Below the pieces are notes generated by a model, which saw nothing but the letters and a program-made list of their open reading frames with translations, searched no databases and was not told where the DNA came from. A stretch of 64,000 nt of DNA from 4572-13 sp964594065 (lineage in GTDB: Bacteria > Planctomycetota > Phycisphaerae > Sedimentisphaerales > Anaerohalosphaeraceae). Numbering within the stretch: position 1 is the stretch's first letter; each line of letters begins with the position of its first letter. Positions 7,526 through 17,200 of the stretch are shown here, in pieces. The position numbers and the translations under genes are program-made. The stretch is taken from assembly GCA_964594065.1 (NCBI GenBank), contig CAZQKX010000015.1:1-64000 (forward strand), written 5' to 3'.

Positions 7526-9724
7526 TTAGCGTTTTCGTTTCTTGCGGGCGTGGTGTTTTCGTTTGTATTTGCGGCGGTTCAAAGTTGGGCGTTCTTTGAC
7601 GAGGGGCTCGGCGGGAGCCAGAAACAGTTGACGTCCGGCAACGTTGACGGCGGCAATGCGGACTTTCATGAGTTGACCGAGATGGACACTTTCGCCGGAC
7701 CACTTGCCGATGACGGCCTGGACGCGTTCGTCGAATTTCCATTCATCTAAGCCCAGATCGCCGGGCTCGATCATTCCCTCGATGCCGAATTTCATGCACT
7801 GAACAAAGACGCCGAAATTGGTCAGGCCGGAAACGACCACGTTCATCTCCTCGCCAACGCGTGAGCTGAGCATCTGCAGGATCAGCACGGTCTTGAGCTC
7901 CTTCTCAGCATCGGCGGCCTGCTGTTCGGTAAACGTGACGTGCTTGCCGACTTCGATCAGTTCGCCTTCGGTGAGTACTTCTTCCAGGCCGATCTTGTTG
8001 AGTTGGCCGCGGACATAGCAGTCGATGAGTCGATGGACGAGCAGATCGGCATAGCGGCGGATAGGGCTGGTGAAGTGGCAGTAATGAGTCGATGCCAGAG
8101 CGAAGTGACCGATGTGCAGCGGGGAGTACTCGGCTTTTTGCATGCTGCGAAGAACATGGGTGTTGACCGCGAAAGACATCGGCGTATCTTTGACGGCGAC
8201 CAGTAAATCCCGAATCACCTGACGGTCCATCTGCCGGGGAATTTTCAAGCCGCACATCCTGACAAAACGGCCAAGATTTTTGGAGGTGCCTGCGTCCGGG
8301 TCCGGATGAATGCGGCGCATGAACGGAACATTGAACCGATCCAACAAGGCGGCGACGGCTTCGTTGGCTTCGACCATGAACATCTCGATGATGGTGTGCG
8401 GGTAGCAATCATCAGCGGGATGCGCATCGATCACCTGGCCGTTGTCGTCATATTCCAGTTCCGTTTCGGGCAGGTCCAGGTGAAGCATGCCGTTTTTCTC
8501 ACGGCGTTTTTCGATCGCACGGGCCAGCAGCTCCATATCTTTGAGCAGCGCAACGACCTCGCCGGGATAACCTTCAGGGTGGCCTTTCAGTATCTTATCG
8601 ACCTCTAAATAAGTAAGGCGTTTCCTGGAACAGATAACGCTGTTATCAAATTCAGTTCCCAGCACATTGCCTTTAAGATCATAGGTGATATAGGCGCTTT
8701 TGACAAATCGTTTTTGGTCGGGCTGTAGCGAACAGACGCCATTGCTTAATATCTCCGGAAGCATAGGGATGACTTTTTGCGGCAGATAGACGCTGTTGCC
8801 GCGAAGACGGGCCTGGTTGTCCAGAGGTGAATCCTGGGCGATAAAATGGCTAACGTCGGCAATATGCACGCCCATCTGCCAGTTGCCGGATTTGTCTTTT
8901 TTGAGGCTGATGGCATCATCGAAATCACGCGCGTCCGGCGGGTCAATCGTCACCACCACTTCGTCGGTGATATCACTGCGATGAGTCGCTGCATCAGGCG
9001 TGAAATCGTCGACGGCCTGACGGGCCTGATCGCGAGAGGCCTGATCGAATTCCTGCGGCAGGCCGAAACGGGCGATGATCGAGCGAATCTCCGCATCATA
9101 CTGGCCTGCCTTTCCCAGAACTTCGACAATCGCTCCACGGGCGGGCATAGTTTCCGTTGGATAGCTGACGATCTCAAGCACAACTTTGTCATCTTCTTTG
9201 GCACCGCCGGCGGTCGCATCATCCACTAAAATTGACGAAAAGAATCCTTTGCCCTCGGGCTGAACGTACCAGAGGCTTTTGTTGCGTTGAAGCGTGCCGA
9301 CAAATCGGTCGCTACCGCGTTCAATGATGTCGACAATCACACCGGAATAGCGCGTCTGGCCATCCCGCTGGCCTCTTTTGACAGAGCGTGCAACGACCAC
9401 ATCGTTATTCATCGCCCCGGCGGTCTCTTCCGGCGCCACATACAGATCGCCGTATGCATTAGGCACCAGCGGGATGACAAAACCGAATCCGCGGGAGTTG
9501 GCACGAAAAGTGCCGATAACGCGATGTCCCATCGCCGGAAGATTGATATTTTTTTGGGAATCAATAACAACCTGGCCGTTATGCCGCATCTGTTCAATGG
9601 CACTCTGGAAGGCTTCGTAACGGTCTGAAGAAACCCCGAGAGATCGCGCCAGGTTTTTGTGCGTTGTGGGGTTATAATCACGCCGTGTCAGGGTTTCAAG
9701 TATTTGTTTTTTGAGAAGTTCCAT
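7526..9724 (-). CDS. rnr: Ribonuclease R
   Basis: 3'-5' exoribonuclease of the RNB family, 732 aa, which degrades structured RNA and helps in RNA quality control. Order seen: N-terminal winged-helix/CSD region (residues ~1-200), RNB catalytic domain with the metal-binding cluster IDPPDARDFDDAIS, the HYCHFTSPIRRYADL signature, an S1 domain (GEEMNVVVSGLTNFGVFVQ) and a Lys/Arg-rich tail (KRKHHARKKRKR), all standard for RNase R. I chose the ATG at 9724 (MELLKKQILETL), matching the family start; the 19 extra in-frame codons upstream look like leader. No Shine-Dalgarno is visible, and a weak TTGCCT-N17-TAGCAT lies just upstream, so the leader may be very short. Confidence 0.93.
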   Translation of the reverse strand: MELLKKQILETLTRRDYNPTTHKNLARSLGVSSDRYEAFQSAIEQMRHNGQVVIDSQKNINLPAMGHRVIGTFRANSRGFGFVIPLVPNAYGDLYVAPEETAGAMNNDVVVARSVKRGQRDGQTRYSGVIVDIIERGSDRFVGTLQRNKSLWYVQPEGKGFFSSILVDDATAGGAKEDDKVVLEIVSYPTETMPARGAIVEVLGKAGQYDAEIRSIIARFGLPQEFDQASRDQARQAVDDFTPDAATHRSDITDEVVVTIDPPDARDFDDAISLKKDKSGNWQMGVHIADVSHFIAQDSPLDNQARLRGNSVYLPQKVIPMLPEILSNGVCSLQPDQKRFVKSAYITYDLKGNVLGTEFDNSVICSRKRLTYLEVDKILKGHPEGYPGEVVALLKDMELLARAIEKRREKNGMLHLDLPETELEYDDNGQVIDAHPADDCYPHTIIEMFMVEANEAVAALLDRFNVPFMRRIHPDPDAGTSKNLGRFVRMCGLKIPRQMDRQVIRDLLVAVKDTPMSFAVNTHVLRSMQKAEYSPLHIGHFALASTHYCHFTSPIRRYADLLVHRLIDCYVRGQLNKIGLEEVLTEGELIEVGKHVTFTEQQAADAEKELKTVLILQMLSSRVGEEMNVVVSGLTNFGVFVQCMKFGIEGMIEPGDLGLDEWKFDERVQAVIGKWSGESVHLGQLMKVRIAAVNVAGRQLFLAPAEPLVKERPTLNRRKYKRKHHARKKRKR

Positions 9725-9823
9725 TATTATGGTGGGTATGCTACCATTGATGAGATGGCAAGGCAAGGATTTTAAAGTCAACAGACCGATTCAGTGATCG
9801 TGTATACAAAACATCGATGAGGG

Positions 9824-9871
9824 ACAAAAAAAGACGTCTCATCGATACTCTATTATCAATGAGACGTCTTT
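9824..9871 (-). terminator. Rho-independent terminator of rpsT
   Basis: An 18-bp stem (9830-9847 paired with 9854-9871, one G-T pair) with a 6-nt loop, containing GACGTCTCAT, followed on the minus strand by a run of seven T. It lies downstream of rpsT and upstream of rnr, so it separates the two. Confidence 0.9.
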
Positions 9872-9902
9872 GATCCTGAAAATGAAAAGCCGCCAAAATG
9901 AC

Positions 9903-10181
9903 TTATCCGGCTACTTTGGCTTTTGCGGCATTCAGACGACGGGCCATCCGTGACTTCATCCGTGATGCCGTATTTTTGTGCATGGTGCTGGTGGCAGCCA
10001 CTTTGTCGAGCTTTCTGGTCAGCAGGCGATATTGCTCCTGCGCTTTGTCCATCTCGCCGGCCCTCAAGGCCGATTCAAAGTGTTTTACCTGTGTTTTGAC
10101 CATGCTCTTACGTGCACGATTGATCATGCGTCTTTTGGCATTCTGCCGAACTCGCTTTTTGGCTGATAAAGAATGGGCCAC
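9903..10181 (-). CDS. rpsT: 30S ribosomal protein S20
   Basis: Small basic protein of 92 aa with the S20 pattern: MAHSLSAKKRVRQNAKRR at the N-terminus, a three-helix body rich in Lys/Arg and the TLDK-like segment LTRKLDKVAAT, TMHKNTASRMKSRMARR near the end. It binds 16S rRNA during 30S assembly. The start codon is GTG at 10181 with AGGAGT upstream at good spacing; GTG may tune its expression. It is transcribed alone and ends in a strong terminator. Confidence 0.96.
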   Translation of the reverse strand: MAHSLSAKKRVRQNAKRRMINRARKSMVKTQVKHFESALRAGEMDKAQEQYRLLTRKLDKVAATSTMHKNTASRMKSRMARRLNAAKAKVAG

Positions 10182-10246
10182 TTTTTACTCCTATTACTCA
10201 AATTTCAGTACACTACGACTGAGAGGTTAGTTCTTATAGAAAAGCT

Positions 10247-11647
10247 CTATCTTTTAACATTTTTTCGCAAAATGTCAATACGCTGTCCGACATCTTTGTA
10301 ACTAAAATCGGTTTGAGCGAGTTTTCGATAGATTTCCAGGGCCTCTGGAAGCTGGGCGTTTTCTTCATAAGCCCTTGCCAGATTGTATCTTATGTCTTTT
10401 GCAACAGGGCTTTCAGTGGTAGGACAATTTTTTAGGGCATCCTGAAAAATATCGATCGCATCCTCGGTCCAGCCCTTCAAAAGGAAGCATAATCCCATTT
10501 TATCCATCGACGGGACTTTCAGCCGAGGATCTTTGCGGGATTCCTGAAACATGGGGATCGCCTGGTCGAATTGCTGTTTTTTGACCAGACAGCGGCCGTA
10601 GTCATACTTCAGCCTCAGATCGGTGGGATAATTCTGCTGACACTTATGAAAATGTTCCAACTCGACTTCATCAAATTGATGCTGGAGCTGCTGGTGCTTT
10701 TTCTGAAGGCTTTCATCTTCCGGCTGAGCTTTTAGCTGAGCAGCAAGTTGACGAATCTGACTTTTGAGTATTTTAATACGATACTCGCCCAATCGCCTTA
10801 AAAACGTAAAGTCTTTTGTCTGGGCATAGGAATTCTGGAGAGTCTTGACAGCCTCGTTTACGGCCCGTTCGGTTTCCATCGCAAACAGTGCATCCACCAG
10901 TTCGAGAATATTGGTCACCGTGGCGTATCCGTTCTGAATTTTTTTCCGAGCTTCCAATACGGCCTGCTCTTTGAACTCCTGGCTTTTGACGACGTTGTCC
11001 TGGCTGTGAAGCTTATCCTGAGAATCCTTGTCCCGAATTGATCCACGGAAATCACTGCTCTTGCCGTATTTGCCTTTTTCCATTGTCATACTGGCACACA
11101 GGTCACGCAGTTCGTCACGTAGCGCTGCATCGCTGGGTTTCAGTTTAATGGCGTGTTCACAGGCCCCGACGGCATTCGTAAACATCTGCATTTTGACATA
11201 CGAATCCTTGAGCAGAACATAGGAGGCAAAACTTGGTCGGTCGCTGGCTTTGTTGGCCTCATAGATCAAGGCGGCCAGCCATTCGGCCGTCCGCAAGTAG
11301 CCCCCCGTCACAGCGGCCTTGAGCATCTCCTCGGCATAGTGCAGATGGTCGGGATCCTTGGCCATGAGGAATTCGGCATTCAGCATTTCCTCCAAGGGGG
11401 TTTTCCCTTTTAAATGCTTAACCTTTTCCATCATGGACGGTTTCTTGCCGCCCTTGCCCTGACGGATCAACGCCAGTCTGCGAAGGGGCGCATGGCCGTC
11501 CTCAAGCGCATCCGGCGACAGGCGAAGCCCTTCCATGTACAGGTCTATGGCATAGTCAAAATTTTCCGTTGAGGCGACTTCCTCGGCACGATCGAAAAAA
11601 GCCCGGGCCTTATCCAATCCGATCTCGTAGGGATCCTTATCAATCAC
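10247..11647 (-). CDS. Tetratricopeptide repeat protein of unknown function
   Basis: 466-aa cytoplasmic protein with TPR-like helix pairs: AFFDRAEEVASTENFDYAIDLYMEG near the N-terminus, FTNAVGACEHAIKLKPSD in the middle and several near the C-terminus (FDQAIPMFQESRKDP, WTEDAIDIFQDALKNCP, LPEALEIYRKLAQTD). A central charged helix (residues ~280-330, KSQIRQLAAQLKAQPEDESLQKKHQQL) may form a coiled coil. No signal peptide or membrane segment. It starts at GTG 11647 with GGAGAG upstream. Such proteins act as protein-binding scaffolds; the partner is unknown. Neighbours (rpsT on the same strand, 65 nt downstream) give no clear clue. Confidence 0.75.
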   Translation of the reverse strand: MIDKDPYEIGLDKARAFFDRAEEVASTENFDYAIDLYMEGLRLSPDALEDGHAPLRRLALIRQGKGGKKPSMMEKVKHLKGKTPLEEMLNAEFLMAKDPDHLHYAEEMLKAAVTGGYLRTAEWLAALIYEANKASDRPSFASYVLLKDSYVKMQMFTNAVGACEHAIKLKPSDAALRDELRDLCASMTMEKGKYGKSSDFRGSIRDKDSQDKLHSQDNVVKSQEFKEQAVLEARKKIQNGYATVTNILELVDALFAMETERAVNEAVKTLQNSYAQTKDFTFLRRLGEYRIKILKSQIRQLAAQLKAQPEDESLQKKHQQLQHQFDEVELEHFHKCQQNYPTDLRLKYDYGRCLVKKQQFDQAIPMFQESRKDPRLKVPSMDKMGLCFLLKGWTEDAIDIFQDALKNCPTTESPVAKDIRYNLARAYEENAQLPEALEIYRKLAQTDFSYKDVGQRIDILRKNVKR

Positions 11648-11833
11648 GATGCACTAACTCTCCTAAAATTAAGACGTTAAAGTAGGTATCATACTGTTTT
11701 TTCGGCACAATTGTCAACAAAAATGAGAGTAATTCGACTTGAACCAAGATGCAATGATGTTATTGAGGCATTTTTTGACATTTTCAGGTTTTTCTGCCGG
11801 CCGCGGGGCCTCAATACAACGCAATGATGCTGC

Positions 11834-11861
11834 TTGTATTCAGACAGGCGCTTGCTATAAT
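11834..11861 (+). promoter_or_regulatory. Sigma70-type promoter of the first beta-helix gene
   Basis: TTGTAT, 16-nt spacer, perfect TATAAT at 11856-11861. It places the transcript start near 11868, about 60 nt before the chosen ATG at 11929, and argues against the longer in-frame start at 11824. Confidence 0.6.
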
Positions 11862-11928
11862 TCTACGAGTCGGAGAGTTTTCCTACAGATTTTCCGAGAA
11901 TCGATATTTTTATTCAGGAGATGCGGTT

Positions 11929-13752
11929 ATGTCGAATATAAAAACCTGGGATTCAATCAAAATTGCCTCATACTTTATTGTAATGAGCAATCTTCTGCTG
12001 CCTTCTTCGATGGTGTTTGCAACCGAATTCTTTGTCAGTCCGTCCGGTTCAGACAAAAGCCCGGGAACGGCAGCAAAGCCCTTTCAAACAATTCAAAAAG
12101 CAGCCGACATAATGCAAGCCGGCGATACCTGCACTGTGCTTGAAGGTGTCTATCGAGAATGGGTTGTTCCCGCACGAGGCGGAACATCTGAATCCAAACG
12201 GATCACTTATCGCGCTGCCAAAGGAAACCGAGTGGTTATCAAGGGTTCCGAGCGTATACAATCATGGACGACGGAATCAGACGGGGTATGGAAAGCGGTT
12301 ATTCCGGACTCCTTTTTTGGAGACTATAATCCTTTCAAGCGGAAGCTTGAGGGTGAATTTATAACGTATGGAAAAGAATATCACATGGGCGATGTGTATC
12401 TAAACGGAAAATCATTTAAAGAGATGCTCAAAGCTGAAGAAGTCTATAAAAATCCCCGCTCCTTTTTTGCGGAAGATGCTGCCGACCAGATTGTTCTGTA
12501 TGCTAATTTCGAGCGATCAAATCCAAATGATGAACTGGTCGAAATAAATGTGCGGGAATGTGTCTTTTTTCCGGCAGCCAAGGGGCTGTCTTATATCACG
12601 GTCGAAGGTTTTACCATGCAGCATGCCGCAGCCAACTGGGCCTGTTTCAGAGCGTTTCAGCATGCTTTAATCGGAACATATTACGGAAAAAACTGGATCA
12701 TTCAGAATAACACGATCACGGATGCTCGTTGTGTGGGTATTGTCTGCGGCAATGATCCCTCACATCAGGATGAAGGGTTCGACCTTGAAGTGACAGGCCA
12801 CCATATTATCCGCAATAATATCATCCGGCGATGCGGTGAAGCGGGCATACACGGTTTTAAAGGGTGGGTCGCCAGTGTCATTGAAAATAATCTGATCGAA
12901 GATATTAATGCCAAAGACGAGTTTGGAGGCTGGGAAACCGGCGGCATTAAAATTCATGACGGGGTGGACGTGGTCATTCGCAACAACATTTTCAGGCGTG
13001 TGCATACCAGCAAGAAAAGAGGTGAATTTGCTGCCATCTGGATCGACTGGGGCGGTCAGGGAGTCAGAATAACGGGTAACATTGTGTATAACTGTACCGC
13101 CTGGGCAATATACCTGCAAAACAATCACGGGCCGATTCTGGTCGATAACAATATTTTTGCCGGACCGGTTGTGCAGGCATCTGACAATTGCGTCTTTGCT
13201 CACAATTTGTTCGCCGATTGTCACATGCGGTATGATGTCACGAACTCGCAGTTTGAGGTGGTCTATTACAAACCTCACACGGCAACTCCCGTAGGCGTTG
13301 AACCGAAACACTACGTGAACGACCGTTACTTGAATAACATTTTCACTGTCCGTGGAGCCGATCAAATTCCTGCTCACACGCGCTATCAATGTGACTTCAA
13401 CCTGTTTTATGAAGGCGCAAAAAAAAGCACATGGGCAGATGCAAGGAGTATTCAAAATACAACATTAAATGCCAATGTCAGATTCCAGACACTTGTCAAT
13501 GGTGTGATCGTTTCGTGGGCAACCGGCTCAGACTTAAATACCATCAAATGCCCGCTGATCAACTATGATCTTATTGGCAAACTTGGACTCCCTGACCAGG
13601 GCATTGAATCGGCAGACGGGGCGCCCATCAATGTTGATCGGGATATTTTGGGGCAGAAGCGAAGTTTGAAATCGATCATTCCGGGGCCATTAAAAGGGCA
13701 AAAGAAAAATTCGACCGTAACCCGAATCGTTAAAGGGGCCATGCCGGAATAA
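11929..13752 (+). CDS. Secreted right-handed parallel beta-helix protein (polysaccharide lyase-like)
   Basis: 607 aa with a signal peptide of about 31 residues (hydrophobic SYFIVMSNLLLPSSMVFA). It then opens with the typical FFVSPSGSDKSPGTAAKPFQTIQKAAD (DUF1565-type start) followed by many short strands with Asn ladders (IIQNNTITDARCVG, HIIRNNIIRRCGEAG, VIRNNIFRRVHT, ITGNIVYNC, LVDNNIFAG), diagnostic of a right-handed parallel beta-helix as in pectate lyases and polygalacturonases. The exact reaction cannot be read from sequence. The start has CAGGAG 8 nt upstream. Likely exported by Sec and perhaps released by the T2SS to act on extracellular polysaccharide. It is the smaller relative of the protein at 25770. 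Confidence 0.85.
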   Translation: MSNIKTWDSIKIASYFIVMSNLLLPSSMVFATEFFVSPSGSDKSPGTAAKPFQTIQKAADIMQAGDTCTVLEGVYREWVVPARGGTSESKRITYRAAKGNRVVIKGSERIQSWTTESDGVWKAVIPDSFFGDYNPFKRKLEGEFITYGKEYHMGDVYLNGKSFKEMLKAEEVYKNPRSFFAEDAADQIVLYANFERSNPNDELVEINVRECVFFPAAKGLSYITVEGFTMQHAAANWACFRAFQHALIGTYYGKNWIIQNNTITDARCVGIVCGNDPSHQDEGFDLEVTGHHIIRNNIIRRCGEAGIHGFKGWVASVIENNLIEDINAKDEFGGWETGGIKIHDGVDVVIRNNIFRRVHTSKKRGEFAAIWIDWGGQGVRITGNIVYNCTAWAIYLQNNHGPILVDNNIFAGPVVQASDNCVFAHNLFADCHMRYDVTNSQFEVVYYKPHTATPVGVEPKHYVNDRYLNNIFTVRGADQIPAHTRYQCDFNLFYEGAKKSTWADARSIQNTTLNANVRFQTLVNGVIVSWATGSDLNTIKCPLINYDLIGKLGLPDQGIESADGAPINVDRDILGQKRSLKSIIPGPLKGQKKNSTVTRIVKGAMPE

Positions 13753-13782
13753 AAGACAGTTCACTATTGATTCCAAAGTCTT

Positions 13783-14829
13783 CTACAGTGTGATCGGGAC
13801 ATACTCGTTTTCAGGATGATAGTCCTTTTCCCGGGCAATGGCGAACATTTCGCGCCAGCATTGGATCATTGTCTTTGGCTCGGCCAGATCGTTTTTCAAA
13901 ATCATATGCAGTTTCGGCAAATTGCGCGACGGCACGATCGGGAAATAATGATGATCGACATGGTCGTCCAAACCCCAGTAGATTAAATGGACAAGCGGGC
14001 TAACCCGTATTGAACGTGTACATAACCGCTGATCGTTAACGTTATACAGTCGGCCGATGTGCTCTGTTTGATGCCAAAACAGTTCGATCGGTGCGCCAAT
14101 CTGCCAAGCCAGCGTGATGAAAACGATCGGTTCCCATCGTCTAAAATAAATACCACTTGCAAACACTGTGGCGTGAACCAGCAGGATCGCAAGAGACTCG
14201 ATCCTGATAATGGTAATATCCCTGTCGCTGCAATGATCGCGCATCATACGGTCCTTTATTCCCAAAACGCGGCGGATATGCCTGAGAACCTCACGAAACA
14301 ACTGGACTACCGCTCCAACCACTAAAATGTCCAGAATGATGCCCCAAAAATACCGTTTAAGCCATTTACTGGTGATCACCTCGGGCCAGTCCGTCTCCGG
14401 GTCGACGCCCCGAACCATCGTATAGCGGTGGTGAAGCCGATGGGAAATGCGTGCGTACCGCGGACTGTTCCACATACAGGTTTGCACCACGAAATAAAGT
14501 ATCTCACTGAACCAATCGAAAGACTCAGCAAAGACAACTTTGTGCTGCAATTCGTGACCAATGGCCACCCAGAAACCATAGAAGAAGTAATACAGGTATA
14601 TCAGTGGAATCGCCAGCCATAAACTGAAGCGGCTGACATAAATCGCCGCCGCGGCACTGACCAGAAGGAACATAACAAACACACCCACCCGCCAAAGTCC
14701 ATTCAGGGTGCTTCGCTGGGATAGCTCCTTAAGAACCTCGCGGTCCATCTCGGGCCGGTTCCATTCTTTTCGCTGAGAATCCCATTCGTAATTAGCCAGT
14801 TCGCTTCGTGGGGTAAATTCCAGTTTCAT
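13783..14829 (-). CDS. Fatty acid desaturase-type membrane di-iron enzyme (1)
   Basis: 348-aa integral membrane protein with the three histidine boxes of the membrane desaturase/hydroxylase superfamily: HELQH, HRLHH (SHRLHHRYT) and HVDHH (DDHVDHHYFP), plus a distal HQTEH. Hydrophobic pairs flank the boxes. Members use O2 and electrons to desaturate or hydroxylate acyl chains. It is paralogous to the divergent gene at 15108; both share an N-terminal stretch like LSQRSTLNGL. GGGAGA lies ahead of the ATG and a near-consensus promoter further upstream. Substrate (acyl lipid, sphingolipid or other) is not decidable. Confidence 0.85.
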   Translation of the reverse strand: MKLEFTPRSELANYEWDSQRKEWNRPEMDREVLKELSQRSTLNGLWRVGVFVMFLLVSAAAAIYVSRFSLWLAIPLIYLYYFFYGFWVAIGHELQHKVVFAESFDWFSEILYFVVQTCMWNSPRYARISHRLHHRYTMVRGVDPETDWPEVITSKWLKRYFWGIILDILVVGAVVQLFREVLRHIRRVLGIKDRMMRDHCSDRDITIIRIESLAILLVHATVFASGIYFRRWEPIVFITLAWQIGAPIELFWHQTEHIGRLYNVNDQRLCTRSIRVSPLVHLIYWGLDDHVDHHYFPIVPSRNLPKLHMILKNDLAEPKTMIQCWREMFAIAREKDYHPENEYVPITL

Positions 14830-14895
14830 AGTTCTCCCATCTTCTTATTTCTTTTCGTTACTTACCGGCACGCTCCTCAGGTTGTTAACTTGTCC

Positions 14896-14924
14896 ATTAT
14901 ATGAAAGTCACCAACATGATTCAA
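14896..14924 (-). promoter_or_regulatory. Promoter of desaturase 1
   Basis: Minus-strand TTGAAT, 17-nt spacer, perfect TATAAT (14896-14901). Start of transcription would be near 14889, about 60 nt before the ATG at 14829. Confidence 0.7.
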
Positions 14925-15007
14925 CGTCTTTATTAAATCGACAATAATTATACCTCAGGCTCAGCATACAGACTTATGTCGTTAGCAAGAAATCATGTTA
15001 TAGAGAC

Positions 15008-15036
15008 TTGACTTTTTAAGCGAAAATCAGTACCAT
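15008..15036 (+). promoter_or_regulatory. Promoter of desaturase 2
   Basis: TTGACT, 17-nt spacer, TACCAT, giving a leader of about 65 nt. It diverges from the desaturase 1 promoter with about 80 bp between them, leaving room for a shared regulator; no clear operator palindrome was seen. Confidence 0.55.
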
Positions 15037-15107
15037 TTGCGAGTGATTCAATTTCAAAAAAACTTACACATACATATTTAATTGAACATTAAGCTTGGGA
15101 GCAGAAT

Positions 15108-16181
15108 ATGGATCATCCCGCCACATGGAATCCTCTCACCGACTGGAAACATACCGACATTGATTGGGTGAAAGTCGACATCAGCCGTGAAGACTTACGC
15201 CGATTTAACCAGCGCAGTAATTTAAAGGGACTTTGTCATGCGATTGGATTTTTACTGCTGCTTGCAGCAATTGGAACCTGGGCCTATTGGTCGTTTTTAC
15301 AAAAGCACTGGGTCCAGATGGGTATCGCCCTGTACATTTATGGTATCATCTATGGACATTTCGGTGATGCACTGCATGAATTGTCACACAACACGGTCTT
15401 TTCCAGCCGCTGGTTGAGTACGTTTTTTACGACTCTTTACGGATTGCTGTTCTGGGTATGGAATCCGCATTTGTACCGGATCAGTCATATGACATACCAC
15501 CATCGCTATACACTACATCAGGGCAGTGACGGTGAAGATACCCCCAACTATGTCGAGTTGACACCATGGGTGTGGCTCAAGAACCTTTTTAATGTCTTTC
15601 AGGTTAAACTGCTGATTCTGAACCTGGGACGGCTGTTGACCCTCAAGCCAACCAGTAAGCATTGGCGAGGACGCAGTTATCAATTGGATACCTGGGAGCA
15701 GTTTATCTTAGAGAAGGCAAGCAAGAAGGATCAGAAACTGGTCCATCGTTTTGCCATCTATGCGCTGGTTTTCCAGGTGCTCTTTGTCGGCATCTGTATC
15801 TACCTGAAACTCTGGTTTTTACCGGTACTGATTACGCTAGCTCCGTTTTATGGAGCATCGATTCATGCTCTTATCTGCACAACACATCAGCATACCGCCT
15901 GCGAAGCGAACCACCCGGATTTCAGGGTCAGTTGCGGCGATGCGATTCTCGATCCGTTCAGTTCCTTTATCTATTGGCATATGGAATATCACATTGAGCA
16001 CCATATGTTCGCCAGTATCCCCTGCTATAACCTGAAAAAATTCAGCCGTTTTGTCGCTGACCAATTACCCCCCAAACAATATGCCGTGCCCCGCCTGCTC
16101 AAGCTGGACAAAATCAGCCGGGAAAAATATGGCAACTGGCAGAACTGGCGGGATAACTTCGGCCGTTACAAAGGATTCTGA
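15108..16181 (+). CDS. Fatty acid desaturase-type membrane di-iron enzyme (2)
   Basis: 357-aa paralogue of desaturase 1, with boxes HELSH (ALHELSHNT), HMTYHH and HIEHH (MEYHIEHHMF), and paired membrane segments around residues 45-90 and 215-260. The ligand spacing is that of acyl-lipid desaturases. It is divergently transcribed from desaturase 1 across a 278-bp shared regulatory gap and converges on a pseudopilin gene. GGGAGC precedes the ATG. Whether the two enzymes act on different positions of the same chain, or on different lipids, is unknown. As O2-dependent enzymes they suggest at least occasional exposure to oxygen. Confidence 0.85.
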   Translation: MDHPATWNPLTDWKHTDIDWVKVDISREDLRRFNQRSNLKGLCHAIGFLLLLAAIGTWAYWSFLQKHWVQMGIALYIYGIIYGHFGDALHELSHNTVFSSRWLSTFFTTLYGLLFWVWNPHLYRISHMTYHHRYTLHQGSDGEDTPNYVELTPWVWLKNLFNVFQVKLLILNLGRLLTLKPTSKHWRGRSYQLDTWEQFILEKASKKDQKLVHRFAIYALVFQVLFVGICIYLKLWFLPVLITLAPFYGASIHALICTTHQHTACEANHPDFRVSCGDAILDPFSSFIYWHMEYHIEHHMFASIPCYNLKKFSRFVADQLPPKQYAVPRLLKLDKISREKYGNWQNWRDNFGRYKGF

Positions 16182-16241
16182 TGCTTGGCGGTACTCATCT
16201 GGCCAGAGAATTCGAAACCGCGTGGATATGGTTATGGTTGC

Positions 16242-17042
16242 TTATTGTTTGAGCCACCATTTTCGGGCAATATTGACTTCTGCTTCGAGTGATTCAACAT
16301 GGCCGTCAAAGAACAGGTTGTTAGTATTCGTTTTTTTATGTCGGCCGCGGGAAACGCGTCGGCCACCTAATTCGGTATCAGCGTTGGGCAAATGACTAAA
16401 TGCCCGCACATCCAGCCACCGCATTTTAAGATAGAGTTCCTGTGGTGACAGCGATTGAATATCCTCAGGGGTAATGATCTGTACCCCGGCCAGTAATTGG
16501 CCGGAATCGATCCATTTACCATTCGCATCCTGATCCCATCGAGAATAGGCATATTCGGACAGATGGATTTTAACACCGGGATTTTTTATCTGTGCCAGTT
16601 TAACATTGCCCCGCAGTTCACTGTTGCCTACCGTGGGGGAGACAAACCGCCATGCGTTGACTACATAATCCTGCGTCTGCTCGCCATCCCTATTCGAATA
16701 GTTCGGACAGTTATATGCAGCGATCTCCCAGATATCCTCGATGTTTGAGGAAGTGCCCCCGATGTACGGGGCATACCGCACTTGCCAGCTGCCGGTATAG
16801 GGTTCAGGAGAAGTCCAGTTGATGTCGCCGGCGGCCAGTTCGGCACCGCAAACAACATTGTTATATTCCATGGCATAGGCCAAAGCGGCCTTGCCGATCT
16901 GGCTTTGGTTGCTTCTGCAGACAATTTCTTTGGCACGTTCTTTGGCCACTTGCAAAGCCGGCAGGATCACCGCCATTAACAATGCGATAATTGCGATCAC
17001 AACCAGTAATTCGATCAACGTAAAACCATTTTTACGCCTCAT
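16242..17042 (-). CDS. Solitary prepilin-type pseudopilin, H-X10-DG form
   Basis: 266-aa pseudopilin. Type III signal MRRKNGFTLIELLVVIAIIALLM with cleavage after Gly and Glu5 present, long N-terminal helix, then a globular domain with several Trp and Cys residues and the end motif HKKTNTNNLFFDGHVE, close to the H-X9-DG pattern (here ten residues apart). The start at 17042 has AAGGAG 7 nt upstream; in-frame ATGs at 17048 and 17084 fit worse. It is followed upstream by another member on the same strand. Families like this are amplified in Planctomycetota and their role is largely unknown. Confidence 0.85.
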   Translation of the reverse strand: MRRKNGFTLIELLVVIAIIALLMAVILPALQVAKERAKEIVCRSNQSQIGKAALAYAMEYNNVVCGAELAAGDINWTSPEPYTGSWQVRYAPYIGGTSSNIEDIWEIAAYNCPNYSNRDGEQTQDYVVNAWRFVSPTVGNSELRGNVKLAQIKNPGVKIHLSEYAYSRWDQDANGKWIDSGQLLAGVQIITPEDIQSLSPQELYLKMRWLDVRAFSHLPNADTELGGRRVSRGRHKKTNTNNLFFDGHVESLEAEVNIARKWWLKQ

Positions 17043-17200
17043 CCGCATACTCCTTGATGCAATGTCCAGACCGATCAATCTCATTTCAACACTTACAAAA
17101 AGACCCTCAAATCCACCCGGCTTCCATTGGCTGGATCAGACCAATTTAATTGTGTATACAAAAACGGTGATTTATCGAAAAACACCTCCAGGTATTTATG

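Noticed and set aside
12760..13455. A 231-codon frame antisense to the beta-helix gene
   Set aside because: The sense protein has a signal peptide and repeated Asn-ladder strands; the antisense frame has no such pattern.
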